Assembly: GCA_951812525.1 (NCBI GenBank)
Contig: OX638316.1
Span: forward strand, 4,998,468-5,062,467
DNA: 64,000 nt
Source of the DNA: an uncultured Poribacteria bacterium
Lineage (GTDB): Bacteria > Poribacteria > WGA-4E > WGA-3G
Reading direction: 5' to 3'
A program made the position numbers and the translations under genes. Shown here piece after piece: positions 41,832 to 50,509 of the stretch (position 1 is the stretch's first letter; every line of letters starts with the position of its first letter). The notes beneath the pieces were generated by a model, which was given only the letters and a program-made list of their open reading frames with translations, had not been told where the DNA came from and ran no database searches.

Positions 41832-44792
41832 TTACTTCATTATCAGCATCTTCCGCGTTGCCGTGAAATTTCCAGCCGACAGTGTATAGAAATAGACACC
41901 ACTCGCAACAGCCTCACCGTGTTCATTTCTGCCATCCCAATATGCCGAACGGTTTTTGTTATCATACATTCCTGCAGGTCGATGCCCCAATGCCAACGTC
42001 CGCACCAAGGCACCATTCACGGAATAAATGTGTAATGTTACTTCCCCAGCCTCCGACAACTGATAAGGTATCCATGTCTCAGGATTGAAGGGATTTGGGT
42101 AATTCGGCAGGAGTCCTGTCTCTTTCGGAAAAAAATCAGCGAGCCACTGTTCTAAAACAGTGATACCTTTGAGAAACATTGCGTCTGTGCTGTTGCGTAA
42201 TTTGGCTTCTGTGATCCAGTGCTGTAGACTTGCCACAGTCCATTGTGTATCAAGAGCAGGTGCTGCGGGTGCTGCTTCGAGTGCTGCTAAAACTAAGCGC
42301 AAATCTTCGTTATTGACTTTACCATCACCATTGACATCGGTATTAGGCATCAAACCAGGTGCGGGTACTGCACCGAAACTGGAGGCAACAAGGACGAGAT
42401 CTTCTACATCAATACCTCCGTCCCCGTTAACATCTTCAGCAACTCTACGTGGTAGCGTGGTAGCAGTAGCCGTAAAGCGCACGTGTGACGGGATACCAGT
42501 GGCAGTTGCCCGGATGGTACTTGTGTCAAGGTCCCATCCGAGTGTTAGATTTGCGCGTGCCTTGCCATCGGCATCGGTTACGGTTTTTGTTGGGTTGAGC
42601 ATACCCCCACCAGTATCAATGGTAAATGTAACAGTCACATCCGGCATAGGTCGTCCACGTTCATCCTGTACTTCCAAAACGAGCGGAGATTCCAACCTCT
42701 GCCCTGCCAGATCTCTTTGTCGGTCGCCTGATATCTTCAGGAGTGCTGGGTATGCACGATTGTCAAACACAACCTGGGTTCCTTTCGCCTGCAGAGCAGG
42801 AATGTGCATGTTGATAGAAGCAAAACTCAGTGGATTGCCAATAAGATACAATCCAGTGCTGTCCAAATGTGTCTCTGTTAGGTTTAACGTCAACAATGGA
42901 GACACATCGGCGATGTCATTGTAGTCAAGCACTAGACGATCAAGCTGTATGAGTTCTGAAAATGCAGATATATCGGCGATGTTGTTTCTCCCAAGATTTA
43001 GTGCAGTAAGTTGTGTGAGTGTTGAAAGCGCCGACACATCGGAAATAAGGTTGTCCCGAAGCCATAGATTTGTCAGTTGCGTGAGTGTTGAGAGCGGGGA
43101 CACATCAGAGATAACATTGCGGTGAAGACGCAAATCTATCAGTTGTGTGAGTGTTGAAAGCGCCGACACATCAGAGATAACGTTGCCGCTAAGATTCAAA
43201 TCTACCAGTTGTGTGAGTGTTGAAAGCGCCGACACATCGGAAATAAGGTTGTCCCGAAGCCATAGATTTGTCAGTTGCGTGAGTGTTGAGAGTGGGGATA
43301 CATCGGATGTGCGGCTGAGACTAAGGTTCAGATATGTCAGTTGCGTGAGTGTTGAGAGCGGGGACACATCAGAGATGGGATTGCTGTTAAGACTTAGATT
43401 TGTCAGTTGTGTGAGTGTTGAGAGTGGGGACACATCGGAAACACGATTGAGGTCAAGACTTAGATTTGTCAGTTGTGTGAGTGTTGAGAGTGGGGACACA
43501 TCAGAGACACGGTTGCGGTCAAGATTCAGATTTGTCAGTTGTGTGAGTGCTGAGAGTGGGGACACATCAGAGACACCGCTGCGGCTAAAGTTCAGATTTG
43601 TCAGTTGTGTGAGTGTTGAGAGTGGTGCTATATCGGAGATAGGGTTGCCGACAAGCGTTAGATTTGTCAGGCGGGCTGCATGTTCAAGTCCGGTGAGATC
43701 TTTTACGCCCTTATTACGTAAATCAAGGGACAGGAGATTTAGGATCATGTGCGTTGTGAACCTTTCACCCGGAGATAGTTGAAGGGCTGCTCGCACGGCT
43801 GCTGCTAAATTCGCGTCTGGGATTGATACAGGTTCAGGCGGTGGAAGTAGCGAAGTCAGATTAACTGGATAAAGATGTTTTCTTGTGTTTCCATGCACAT
43901 CAATACTTGCCGCCACCACTTGACGTGTCGTTGGCCCCAGTAGGATATCGATAACAAATTCAACCGTGCTGCTGCGGACTCCTTTTAATTCCTTGTAATC
44001 TAATAAGGAATCACCTTCATGCCCAACCAAGGGATCTCGTGTCTGGAGCTGCAACTGATGGAGACCATCCGGATCTTCCACTTTAAAGCGGAAACGAAAG
44101 GTGGTCGGGGCTGCCACGAGCGTTGGCGGTTCAAGCATCTCAATTGTTGCCCTTTGGTCGAGCGGGGTTGTGGTAGCATTGAAGGCGGGAATTACATCCA
44201 ACCACTTCGCAGCACAGAAGGAAGTAATCATAGGGTCCACGATACCTAAAACAGATTTCCAATTGCCGCCAAAGGGGCGGTAATCGTGACCGAGTCCAAA
44301 GGCGTGTCCAAGTTCATGGACAGCAGTCAACACAAGACCGAGACACCCGGAACTGACGGTTGCCATTCCTGTCCGCCCGTTTCCACCACCCTGCCCACAC
44401 GGATAGGACCAATCTACATCTACCATATAAAAATTGATGAAATTAGGAGAGATCAGCCGAGCAGGAAGGCCTTCGCGGTATTTACGATCCTGATCGAGTT
44501 CTGCGTAGGTATATTGGCTCTTCCAATGATGGACGACGGCTTTTCCGTGTGCCTCGGTTTCGTAGACAAATGTTTTCCTGCCGAACCCGTGGTTTTCCAT
44601 GTGTTGTGCATAGAATTCCTGCACGCGCTTTATCAAACTATCCATCTTTTCATCTATGTACGGCTGTGGGTCTCTGTCACTCGGGTATATATAGATGAGT
44701 CGCACGATGGGGCGCGGCTGGTTTTGGGCAAAACTTACAGGCAAAATACATTGCATGCCGATGAGTATGAAAAAGAAACATCTAATAAACAT
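41832..44792 (-). CDS. Secreted metzincin-like protease with LRRs, Ig-like, dockerin and sorting domain
   Basis: About 986 residues from the ATG at 44792. Order: signal peptide (FFFILIGMQCILPVSFAQ); protease domain with HELGHAFGLGHD (zinc HExxHxxGxxH); twelve 22-residue leucine-rich repeats of the SDS22/internalin type (LTNLWLRDNLISDVSALSTL); a Big-1/invasin-like module (DERGRPMPDVTVTFTIDTGG); a dockerin-like pair (DVNGDGGIDVEDLV, DVNGDGKVNNEDLR); and a C-terminal FlgD/type-IX-like sorting region (LLPNYPNPFNPETWIPYQLS to TRKMLIMK). It is a large exported adhesin-protease, presumably binding host or matrix glycoproteins. Confidence 0.9.
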   Translation of the reverse strand: MFIRCFFFILIGMQCILPVSFAQNQPRPIVRLIYIYPSDRDPQPYIDEKMDSLIKRVQEFYAQHMENHGFGRKTFVYETEAHGKAVVHHWKSQYTYAELDQDRKYREGLPARLISPNFINFYMVDVDWSYPCGQGGGNGRTGMATVSSGCLGLVLTAVHELGHAFGLGHDYRPFGGNWKSVLGIVDPMITSFCAAKWLDVIPAFNATTTPLDQRATIEMLEPPTLVAAPTTFRFRFKVEDPDGLHQLQLQTRDPLVGHEGDSLLDYKELKGVRSSTVEFVIDILLGPTTRQVVAASIDVHGNTRKHLYPVNLTSLLPPPEPVSIPDANLAAAVRAALQLSPGERFTTHMILNLLSLDLRNKGVKDLTGLEHAARLTNLTLVGNPISDIAPLSTLTQLTNLNFSRSGVSDVSPLSALTQLTNLNLDRNRVSDVSPLSTLTQLTNLSLDLNRVSDVSPLSTLTQLTNLSLNSNPISDVSPLSTLTQLTYLNLSLSRTSDVSPLSTLTQLTNLWLRDNLISDVSALSTLTQLVDLNLSGNVISDVSALSTLTQLIDLRLHRNVISDVSPLSTLTQLTNLWLRDNLISDVSALSTLTQLTALNLGRNNIADISAFSELIQLDRLVLDYNDIADVSPLLTLNLTETHLDSTGLYLIGNPLSFASINMHIPALQAKGTQVVFDNRAYPALLKISGDRQRDLAGQRLESPLVLEVQDERGRPMPDVTVTFTIDTGGGMLNPTKTVTDADGKARANLTLGWDLDTSTIRATATGIPSHVRFTATATTLPRRVAEDVNGDGGIDVEDLVLVASSFGAVPAPGLMPNTDVNGDGKVNNEDLRLVLAALEAAPAAPALDTQWTVASLQHWITEAKLRNSTDAMFLKGITVLEQWLADFFPKETGLLPNYPNPFNPETWIPYQLSEAGEVTLHIYSVNGALVRTLALGHRPAGMYDNKNRSAYWDGRNEHGEAVASGVYFYTLSAGNFTATRKMLIMK
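42970..43660 (-). repeat. 66-bp tandem repeats encoding the LRR array
   Basis: About ten near-identical 66-bp units. The units around 43021-43090 and 43219-43287 are identical over more than 66 bp, three units (198 bp) apart, indicating recent unit duplication or gene conversion. Confidence 0.8.
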
Positions 44793-44825
44793 GATTATGG
44801 TGAAATCTCCTTCAATACACGTGCT

Positions 44826-45000
44826 AAATTCCAGTAAACCTTTCACACACGGGAAGCAGACACTGCTATCCGTGCTGTTGGGACTTAGGGTGCATCGAAT
44901 GGCACCTTCATCTGTCTCTTTATCTTCCCATCAAAAGTGCGCGAGATGCTTATTAGCGATTGCCTCAACGACAGCGCGGTAAGACACAGGATATCGCACC
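44826..45000 (-). pseudogene. Decayed FGE-like gene fragment
   Basis: On the minus strand a frame reads AIANKHLAHF-stop-WEDKETDEG and then AIRCTLSPNSTDSSVCFPCV. The intact FGE-like protein has ADKNLAHFWWADEQADDG and AVRFRLDPASLNNSVGFRCV. So two distant parts of an FGE gene are joined by a deletion, with a Trp codon turned to TGA. It ends just upstream of the intact protease gene. Confidence 0.7.
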
Positions 45001-45001
45001 A

Positions 45002-46027
45002 CTATGGCATAGGAACACCCCACTCTTCGGCACAATCGCGAAGATTCTGATAGATGGTATCGGGGATATCAATGCCGTTTGCGCGGCGTGTACGGGTATT
45101 GACTTCAAAATCGCCAGGTACTAACACCTCATCGAAACCGGGTGCTGGTGGAACCGACTTGATGCTATCTAAGAAAGCACGGACTCCTTTTTGGTACTCT
45201 TCAAGCGGTATGAAAGCGTTCACATCAATCACTTGCATATAGAGACCGCCCATCTGTCCAGCATCAATGTTAAACGTTCCTCCCAATCCACCGAGCAGAC
45301 AGACGAAAAGAGAAAGGGCATAGCCTTTGTGCCTGCCGAAAGCGAGGAGATGTCCACCGTCGCGGTATTCGTCAGTTTTGACGGTGGGGTTTCCGTGTTT
45401 GTCAACAACACATCCCTCTGGTAGATCTCGATTTTCACTGTCAGCAACGTAGGTTTTGCCGTTTGCGATCATACTGGTTGCGAAGTCGATGAGAAATGGT
45501 GTGTCATCACCTGTCGGGACACCGATAGCGATTGGGTTCGTGCCGAGTGCACCTACTGCACCGCCGAAGGGGAGAATGCGTCCGCCGCCTTTTGCCCCAC
45601 CGCCGACGGTAATCATTCCGATGCAACCCGATTCAGCGGCTTCCTGTGCGTATTCACCGACCCTGCCGATATGTCCAGTCTGTGTGAGCGTCGCAAAACA
45701 GGTTCGCGCACTTTTCGCCTTCTCAATGGCGCGGCGGATCGCATAACGTGCTGCATAATGCCCAAAACCACCCCCGCTATTAATATGAAGTGTATTGTCC
45801 GTTTCACGCAGCACTTCGGGTTCGGCAGCTGGACGGATACCGCCACTTTCAATCGCATCAAGATACGAAGGGATACGCAGTACACCGTGGGAATCATGAC
45901 CAGCGAGATTGGCTTTTATCAAAATCTCGGCGACATCATCAGCGATATGCCGTGGGGTGTCTGCGGCGAGGAACAGGTTTCTTGTGAATGTCTGGAGCTG
46001 CGAGACTTCAAAAATATGCCTTTTCAT
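45002..46027 (-). CDS. Ldh family (malate/L-lactate/ureidoglycolate-type) oxidoreductase, copy A
   Basis: 341 residues of PF02615, NAD(P)-dependent 2-hydroxyacid dehydrogenases with a non-Rossmann fold. Landmarks: ADDVAEILIKANLAGHDSHG, LRIPSYLDAIESGGI, HIGRVGEYAQEAAESG and PIAIGVPTGDDTPFLIDFAT. The GAGACTGTTCATC leader provides the ribosome-binding site. It follows a close paralogue (46084-47157) by about 55 bp, a tandem duplication probably in one transcript. The substrate is not identifiable. Confidence 0.9.
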   Translation of the reverse strand: MKRHIFEVSQLQTFTRNLFLAADTPRHIADDVAEILIKANLAGHDSHGVLRIPSYLDAIESGGIRPAAEPEVLRETDNTLHINSGGGFGHYAARYAIRRAIEKAKSARTCFATLTQTGHIGRVGEYAQEAAESGCIGMITVGGGAKGGGRILPFGGAVGALGTNPIAIGVPTGDDTPFLIDFATSMIANGKTYVADSENRDLPEGCVVDKHGNPTVKTDEYRDGGHLLAFGRHKGYALSLFVCLLGGLGGTFNIDAGQMGGLYMQVIDVNAFIPLEEYQKGVRAFLDSIKSVPPAPGFDEVLVPGDFEVNTRTRRANGIDIPDTIYQNLRDCAEEWGVPMP

Positions 46028-46083
46028 GATGAACAGTCTCCTGTAAGCCGAATGTAAGAAACGCCAAATTTAGCGGCGTGTGG

Positions 46084-47157
46084 CTAAATTTCATAACGAG
46101 CTTTGTCTTCCGCCTCAGTTATCTCCTCACCGATAGAAATGCCGAGTTTATCTGCACATTCCTGGAGTTGATTGAGAATGGTATCGGGTATTTCAACACC
46201 ATCCATTAATCTTTGGGTTCGGGACTGGTGTTCAAAATCACCGGGGACCAATACTGCGTCAAATCCGGGTGCGGGTGGCGTAGATTTGATGCCGTCTAGG
46301 AAGGCGCGGACACCTTTCTGGTATTCTGCGACGGGTGTGAAGGCGTTGACATCAATTGCCTGCATGAAAATGCCGTTCATTGAACCTTGTTCCACATCAA
46401 ATGTTCCTGCTAAGCCGCCGAGGAGACATGTAAACATAGCGAGTGCATAGCCTTTGTGCTTCCCAAATGCGAGGAGTGAGCCACCATCGTAGAAATCAGC
46501 AGGCTTGACACTCGGATTCCCGTTTTTATCGAGAATACAACCTTCGGGTAAATCAATACCTTTGCTCCGAGCGACCTGTATTTTCCCTTCGGCAACCATA
46601 CTGGTGGCGTAATCAACGATAAACGGACTGTTATCTCCGGTTGGTACGCCGATGGCAATCGGGTTTGTCCCAAAAGCACCCTCTGCACCACCAAAAGGCA
46701 CGGTAGGTCCTCTGCCTCTACCGCCTCCACCAACAGTGATGAGTGAAATACATCCGGCTCTCGCTGCTTCTTCGGCATATTCGCCTAAACGTCCGATGTG
46801 ACCGGTGTTGAGGATGCTGATAGAGCAGGAGGCAGCAGTTTTTGCCTTCTCAATGGCTTTCTTGATAGACCAGCGTGAGGTGTAGTGTCCGAAGCTGCCT
46901 TGACCATCAACACTCAAGGTATTAGCGGTCTCTGCGAGAACCTTGGGCTCTGCGTTCGGCTTTAGGGATCCACCATCAATGCCACGCAAATAGGCGGGGA
47001 TACGTAGCATGCCGTGGGAATCGTGCCCCGCGAGGTTAGCGTTGACGAGGATTTCAGAGACATCCTCTGCGACGTGCCGTGCCACACCCGCAGCGACGAA
47101 TATGTTGCGCGAAATTGCATGGAGATGCGGAGCCTGAAGGATATGTGTCTTTTCCAT
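46084..47157 (-). CDS. Ldh family oxidoreductase, copy B
   Basis: 357 residues, about 60-65 percent identical by eye to copy A, with a ~15-residue C-terminal extension rich in acidic residues (GEEITEAEDKARYEI). The same family blocks are present: NANLAGHDSHGMLRIPAYLR, HIGRLGEYAEEAARAG, PIAIGVPTGDNSPFIVDYAT and FGKHKGYALAMFTCLLGG. The two copies may form a heteromeric enzyme or act on related 2-hydroxyacids. Confidence 0.9.
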   Translation of the reverse strand: MEKTHILQAPHLHAISRNIFVAAGVARHVAEDVSEILVNANLAGHDSHGMLRIPAYLRGIDGGSLKPNAEPKVLAETANTLSVDGQGSFGHYTSRWSIKKAIEKAKTAASCSISILNTGHIGRLGEYAEEAARAGCISLITVGGGGRGRGPTVPFGGAEGAFGTNPIAIGVPTGDNSPFIVDYATSMVAEGKIQVARSKGIDLPEGCILDKNGNPSVKPADFYDGGSLLAFGKHKGYALAMFTCLLGGLAGTFDVEQGSMNGIFMQAIDVNAFTPVAEYQKGVRAFLDGIKSTPPAPGFDAVLVPGDFEHQSRTQRLMDGVEIPDTILNQLQECADKLGISIGEEITEAEDKARYEI

Positions 47158-47592
47158 ATATCGGGTCCTTTGATAATATTAAAGTCGGTTAAGAGTCTGG
47201 GAGATTCTCAAAAACTATGCTCTTATTTTATGGTATCTGTTTTTTTTGTCAATAGAAAAAGGAAGCCGCAAGGGTATCGAGTTTTCAACACTTAGTTAGC
47301 GGTTTTCGGTGGTCGGTAAAAAGAGTCCAATGGTGGCGATCAGCTATCAGCAGTTAGTAGTTGGAAAAGTGATGTAGCACCATAGATATGGTATGTAGTC
47401 AGCAGAAAAGGCGAGGTTGAGAAACCTCGCCAGCAAAAGAAATGAGAGTCGCGATCGGGAGATCACTCCTACAGCGAAAGAAATGAGAGTCGCGATCGGG
47501 AGATCGCTCCTACAGTGAAAGAAATGAGTCGCGATCGGGAGATCGCTCCTACAAGAATTTTAATCTTCGCAAGTGCCCCAAAAACTGAAACG
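47158..47592. other. Intergenic region with stacked short repeats
   Basis: No gene. It contains TATCAGCAGTTAG-type units (about 47337-47362), the GCGAGGTTGAGAAACCTCGC hairpin (47411-47433) and a three-copy array of the GCGATC hairpin. Confidence 0.6.
47448..47553. repeat. Three-copy GCGATC-GGGA-GATCGC hairpin array
   Basis: GTCGCGATCGGGAGATC followed by (G/A)CTCCTACA starts at 47448, 47489 and 47528, periods 41 and 39 bp, linked by GAAAGAAATGAG. Each unit is a hairpin with a GGGA loop. Single or variant copies lie at 32534, 55092 and 56879. Confidence 0.75.
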
Positions 47593-49059
47593 CTATTCAA
47601 ACCCGCTCCTCTGCGCAGCGGTAGGCGGCCGAGTCGGAACTTCCTTCTTGATTAACGCTGATTCTGGCACATAACCGGAGTAGTCAGCGATTCCGCCGTG
47701 TGTCAACGCATACATCACAATGTTGGTCATGAAACGATAGACACCGGGCGAATAGTGGATACTACGGGTCGCGAGACTGATGGTCTCCATAGCACACATG
47801 TAGTCGCGACGGATAACGATGACGGAGAGTTTTTCACCGACGGAGATGCCTTCGAGATAGTTCCGTTTCGGTGGACGTGTGCCCCACCAGAAGATGTCGT
47901 ATCCGATAGGAGGACCGCCCATTTCATAGAAGTTATTATAGATTTCGTGATTGTTGGAAATTCGCTCAACATGATATTCTGGCATGGCATAGCGCATCTG
48001 TGCGAAGAAGAGCCGAACCATTGCCTGTGCAGGAGCGTTTACACCGCAGTCGTCAAAGACGAGGAATCCACCTTTTTCGACGAGGTAGCGACGCATACCA
48101 GCGGCTTCAGCCTCAGTGAAACGACCGGCTATTTTACCAGTCCTATGTCCCTTCCCGAAGAGGGTACGAGAGAGGGCGAGGGATGGATCATGTCCTGTCA
48201 GAAAAGCAAGCGGTGTTTTGAAGAGGTTGGTATCGGTGAGTTTCAGTCCGCCACCTTCAACGTTCATGTCGGTTTTGATTTTCGTACGCTCGTTGAGCCA
48301 CCTCGTCAATGCGTTGAGAGAAGAAGCATCAGCCCACCAATCTGAGAGATTGTGGCGGATTCGTGCGAAGCGGAATACGCCGCGGATGTCTCTACCCTTA
48401 CCGATAACACGACCTCCCGGTTCTCCCTTCGGTAGTGGTAGAATCTTATGCTTAGAAAGGATCATATTTTCAACGACATCACCGAGTGCGTCGCGCGCTG
48501 CGCCGACGTTTTCGACCATTGCGAGACCCGGTGGACGCTCAAATGTGATTTTTAACTCTCCAGCAATACCACGGGAAACGCGCTTCGTCTGAGCGGACGG
48601 CACGGTTAACACGGGAGAAGAAAACGCTAAAGCATTTGGCGCATCGGAAGCGAGTGGATTAGTATGCGCCATATACATTGGTACTGCGGAATTCGGTGGA
48701 ACTACTCTTGGAAGGCTCGGATCAACTGGAGCCTCTACTTTGATGGTTTGGTTTGAAAATTTGAGGACTGTCCGAGATTGGAAATCCAATCTGTGGGAAA
48801 ACATCATTGTTGTACGGGGTTGGACTTGAACATATCCAATCTCAGTGTTTCGGTCCGCGACGGTCGGCTTAATAACAGGTTTTGGAACAAATTTCCCGAT
48901 CTTCGGCTTCGGTGGCTCCTCGGGTTGGAGGATTTCGATACCCACCAAATTTTTAAATTGCTCCGTTTGCGTCAGTAGATAGAGTCCAGCAACAAACGCG
49001 ATGATGGCGTGAAACACCACTGCAATCACAAAAGCATACGAGGTTACTTTGCGGTTCAT
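47593..49059 (-). CDS. DUF4159 domain protein with TonB-like N-terminus
   Basis: 488 residues. An N-terminal membrane anchor (about 6-30, YAFVIAVVFHAIIAFVAGLY) is followed by a proline-lysine-rich stretch (EEPPKPKIGKFVPKPVIKP) as in TonB/energy transducers. The C-terminal half is DUF4159: FRFARIRHNLSDWWADAS, LTGHDPSLALS, RYLVEKGGFLVFDDCG and YDIFWWGTRPPKR. Such proteins accompany MoxR/DUF58 or ExbBD genes elsewhere, but none is here. The role is unknown, probably at the inner membrane facing the periplasm. Confidence 0.82.
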   Translation of the reverse strand: MNRKVTSYAFVIAVVFHAIIAFVAGLYLLTQTEQFKNLVGIEILQPEEPPKPKIGKFVPKPVIKPTVADRNTEIGYVQVQPRTTMMFSHRLDFQSRTVLKFSNQTIKVEAPVDPSLPRVVPPNSAVPMYMAHTNPLASDAPNALAFSSPVLTVPSAQTKRVSRGIAGELKITFERPPGLAMVENVGAARDALGDVVENMILSKHKILPLPKGEPGGRVIGKGRDIRGVFRFARIRHNLSDWWADASSLNALTRWLNERTKIKTDMNVEGGGLKLTDTNLFKTPLAFLTGHDPSLALSRTLFGKGHRTGKIAGRFTEAEAAGMRRYLVEKGGFLVFDDCGVNAPAQAMVRLFFAQMRYAMPEYHVERISNNHEIYNNFYEMGGPPIGYDIFWWGTRPPKRNYLEGISVGEKLSVIVIRRDYMCAMETISLATRSIHYSPGVYRFMTNIVMYALTHGGIADYSGYVPESALIKKEVPTRPPTAAQRSGFE

Positions 49060-49252
49060 TTGCTTTTACCTCCAAAACATAATAACTGTTGATATATGGG
49101 TAAGAGCAATTTCTGTGCCAAAGCTAAGAACGCTGAATTTGTGGAAAATCTGTGGGTTTAGCGGGTCAAACTGCACGAAAAAGGACAGTTGGGTTGCACA
49201 AATAGGTGCTGCGGTGGGATCGAAGTGAAGAGATGTTACAAATTGCGGAACC

Positions 49253-49273
49253 GGTGCGGTTGAAAACCGCACC
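49253..49273. repeat. GGTGCGGTTGAAAACCGCACC hairpin repeat
   Basis: Perfect 9-bp stem with GAA loop; another perfect copy at 60126-60146. Both are followed by TACTC. Confidence 0.75.
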
Positions 49274-49299
49274 TACTCGGTTAGGTGGAGATAGAGAAT

Positions 49300-50460
49300 C
49301 TATCCTCTATACAGGATTCGCATCTGCTGGATGACTTTCGGCAATTTGGCAATGACTGCATCAATTTCGGCTTCAGTTGTGTTTCTACCGAGCGAAAAAC
49401 GGACGGTACCTTGTGCTAGTCTTGGCGGTAAGCCGAGAGCAGCGAGGACATGAGACGGTTCCATAGAACCAGACGTACACGCAGAACCGGTCGAGACACA
49501 GATGCCCTCCATATCTAAGCGCAAGATGAGACTTTCACCCTCCACAGACTCAAAGGAAACGTTAAGGGTACCGGGCGCGCAGTGGTCAGGATGCCCGTTG
49601 TAGTGCAGCCGATCAATGTGTGCATTTAAGCCGTCACGTAGGCGATGCGTTAAGCGATCGAGATGTCGGGCATAGGAATCCTGTTCCTGTTTGGCAAGGT
49701 CAGCAGCAGCACCAAGCCCGACAATAGCAGGAACATTTTCAGAGCCAGCACGTCGGTTGCGTTCATGTGAACCGCCGTGGACGAGGTTGGCGAGTCGGGT
49801 ACCGCGGCGGATATAGAGAACACCTATGCCTTTAGGCGCATAAATTTTGTGTCCGGAGAAGGCGAGGAGGTTTACGCCGCACTCCTGAACATTCATCTCC
49901 AATTTGCCGACCGATTGCACGGCATCTGTATGGAAAGGGATATCGTGTTCCTGTGCGATCTCGCAAATCTCTTCGAGGGGTTGGATGGTGCCGTTCTCAT
50001 TGTTGACGTGCATGATGGAAATCAACACTGTGGTATCACGAATTGCCTCGCGGAGTTGGTCAACGCTAATCCGACCGTATCTATCTACCGGAAGATAGGT
50101 TACCTCAAAATCGCGCTGTTCCAGATATTGACAGGTGTGCAAAACGGCGTGATGCTCTACAGACGAGGTGATGATATGGTTCCCTTTGCCTCGACTCTTT
50201 TGCAATTCGCTTAAGCCTTTGATGGCGTGGTTATCCGCCTCGGTGCCGCTCCCAGTAAAGACAATCTCACTTGGACTCTTGGCACCGATGAGTTCGGCGA
50301 CCTGTTCGCGTGCGGTATCAATAGCGGTCCGTGCTTCGCGCCCATAGGCGTGGATACTGGAGCCGTTGCCGAATGCCTCCATCAGATAGGGCATCATTGT
50401 GTCCCGGACTTCAGGACGAAGTGGTGTTGTGGCGTTGTAATCGAGATAGATGCGTTCCAT
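49300..50460 (-). CDS. Cysteine desulfurase (IscS/NifS type)
   Basis: 386 residues from the ATG at 50460, with GTGGGG upstream. PLP-dependent enzyme that releases sulfur from cysteine for Fe-S clusters or tRNA thiolation. The start reads MERIYLDYNATTPLRPEV. The PLP lysine is in AFSGHKIYAPKGIG, the preceding HTDAVQSVGK holds the PLP-stacking region, and the catalytic cysteine is in VSTGSACTSGSMEPSHVL. No iscU, mnmA or iscR is adjacent. It ends a leftward run starting with the ThrRS gene. Confidence 0.94.
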   Translation of the reverse strand: MERIYLDYNATTPLRPEVRDTMMPYLMEAFGNGSSIHAYGREARTAIDTAREQVAELIGAKSPSEIVFTGSGTEADNHAIKGLSELQKSRGKGNHIITSSVEHHAVLHTCQYLEQRDFEVTYLPVDRYGRISVDQLREAIRDTTVLISIMHVNNENGTIQPLEEICEIAQEHDIPFHTDAVQSVGKLEMNVQECGVNLLAFSGHKIYAPKGIGVLYIRRGTRLANLVHGGSHERNRRAGSENVPAIVGLGAAADLAKQEQDSYARHLDRLTHRLRDGLNAHIDRLHYNGHPDHCAPGTLNVSFESVEGESLILRLDMEGICVSTGSACTSGSMEPSHVLAALGLPPRLAQGTVRFSLGRNTTEAEIDAVIAKLPKVIQQMRILYRG

Positions 50461-50509
50461 GTTTTTTCCCCACGTTGCGATCCGAAGATCACACATACAG
50501 AGGTGTGGT

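Noticed and set aside
42160..42924. 254-codon plus-strand open frame
   Set aside because: It lies antisense to the Ig-like and dockerin part of the exported protease, has no ribosome-binding site and an unnatural Ser/Val/Arg composition.
43147..43782. 211-codon plus-strand open frame with a regular repeat
   Set aside because: It is the antisense of the LRR array; the 66-bp unit has no stop on either strand, so the frame is a by-product.
47448..47553. Possible CRISPR array
   Set aside because: Only three units, the 12-14-bp linkers are near-identical and not unique spacers, and there are no cas genes.
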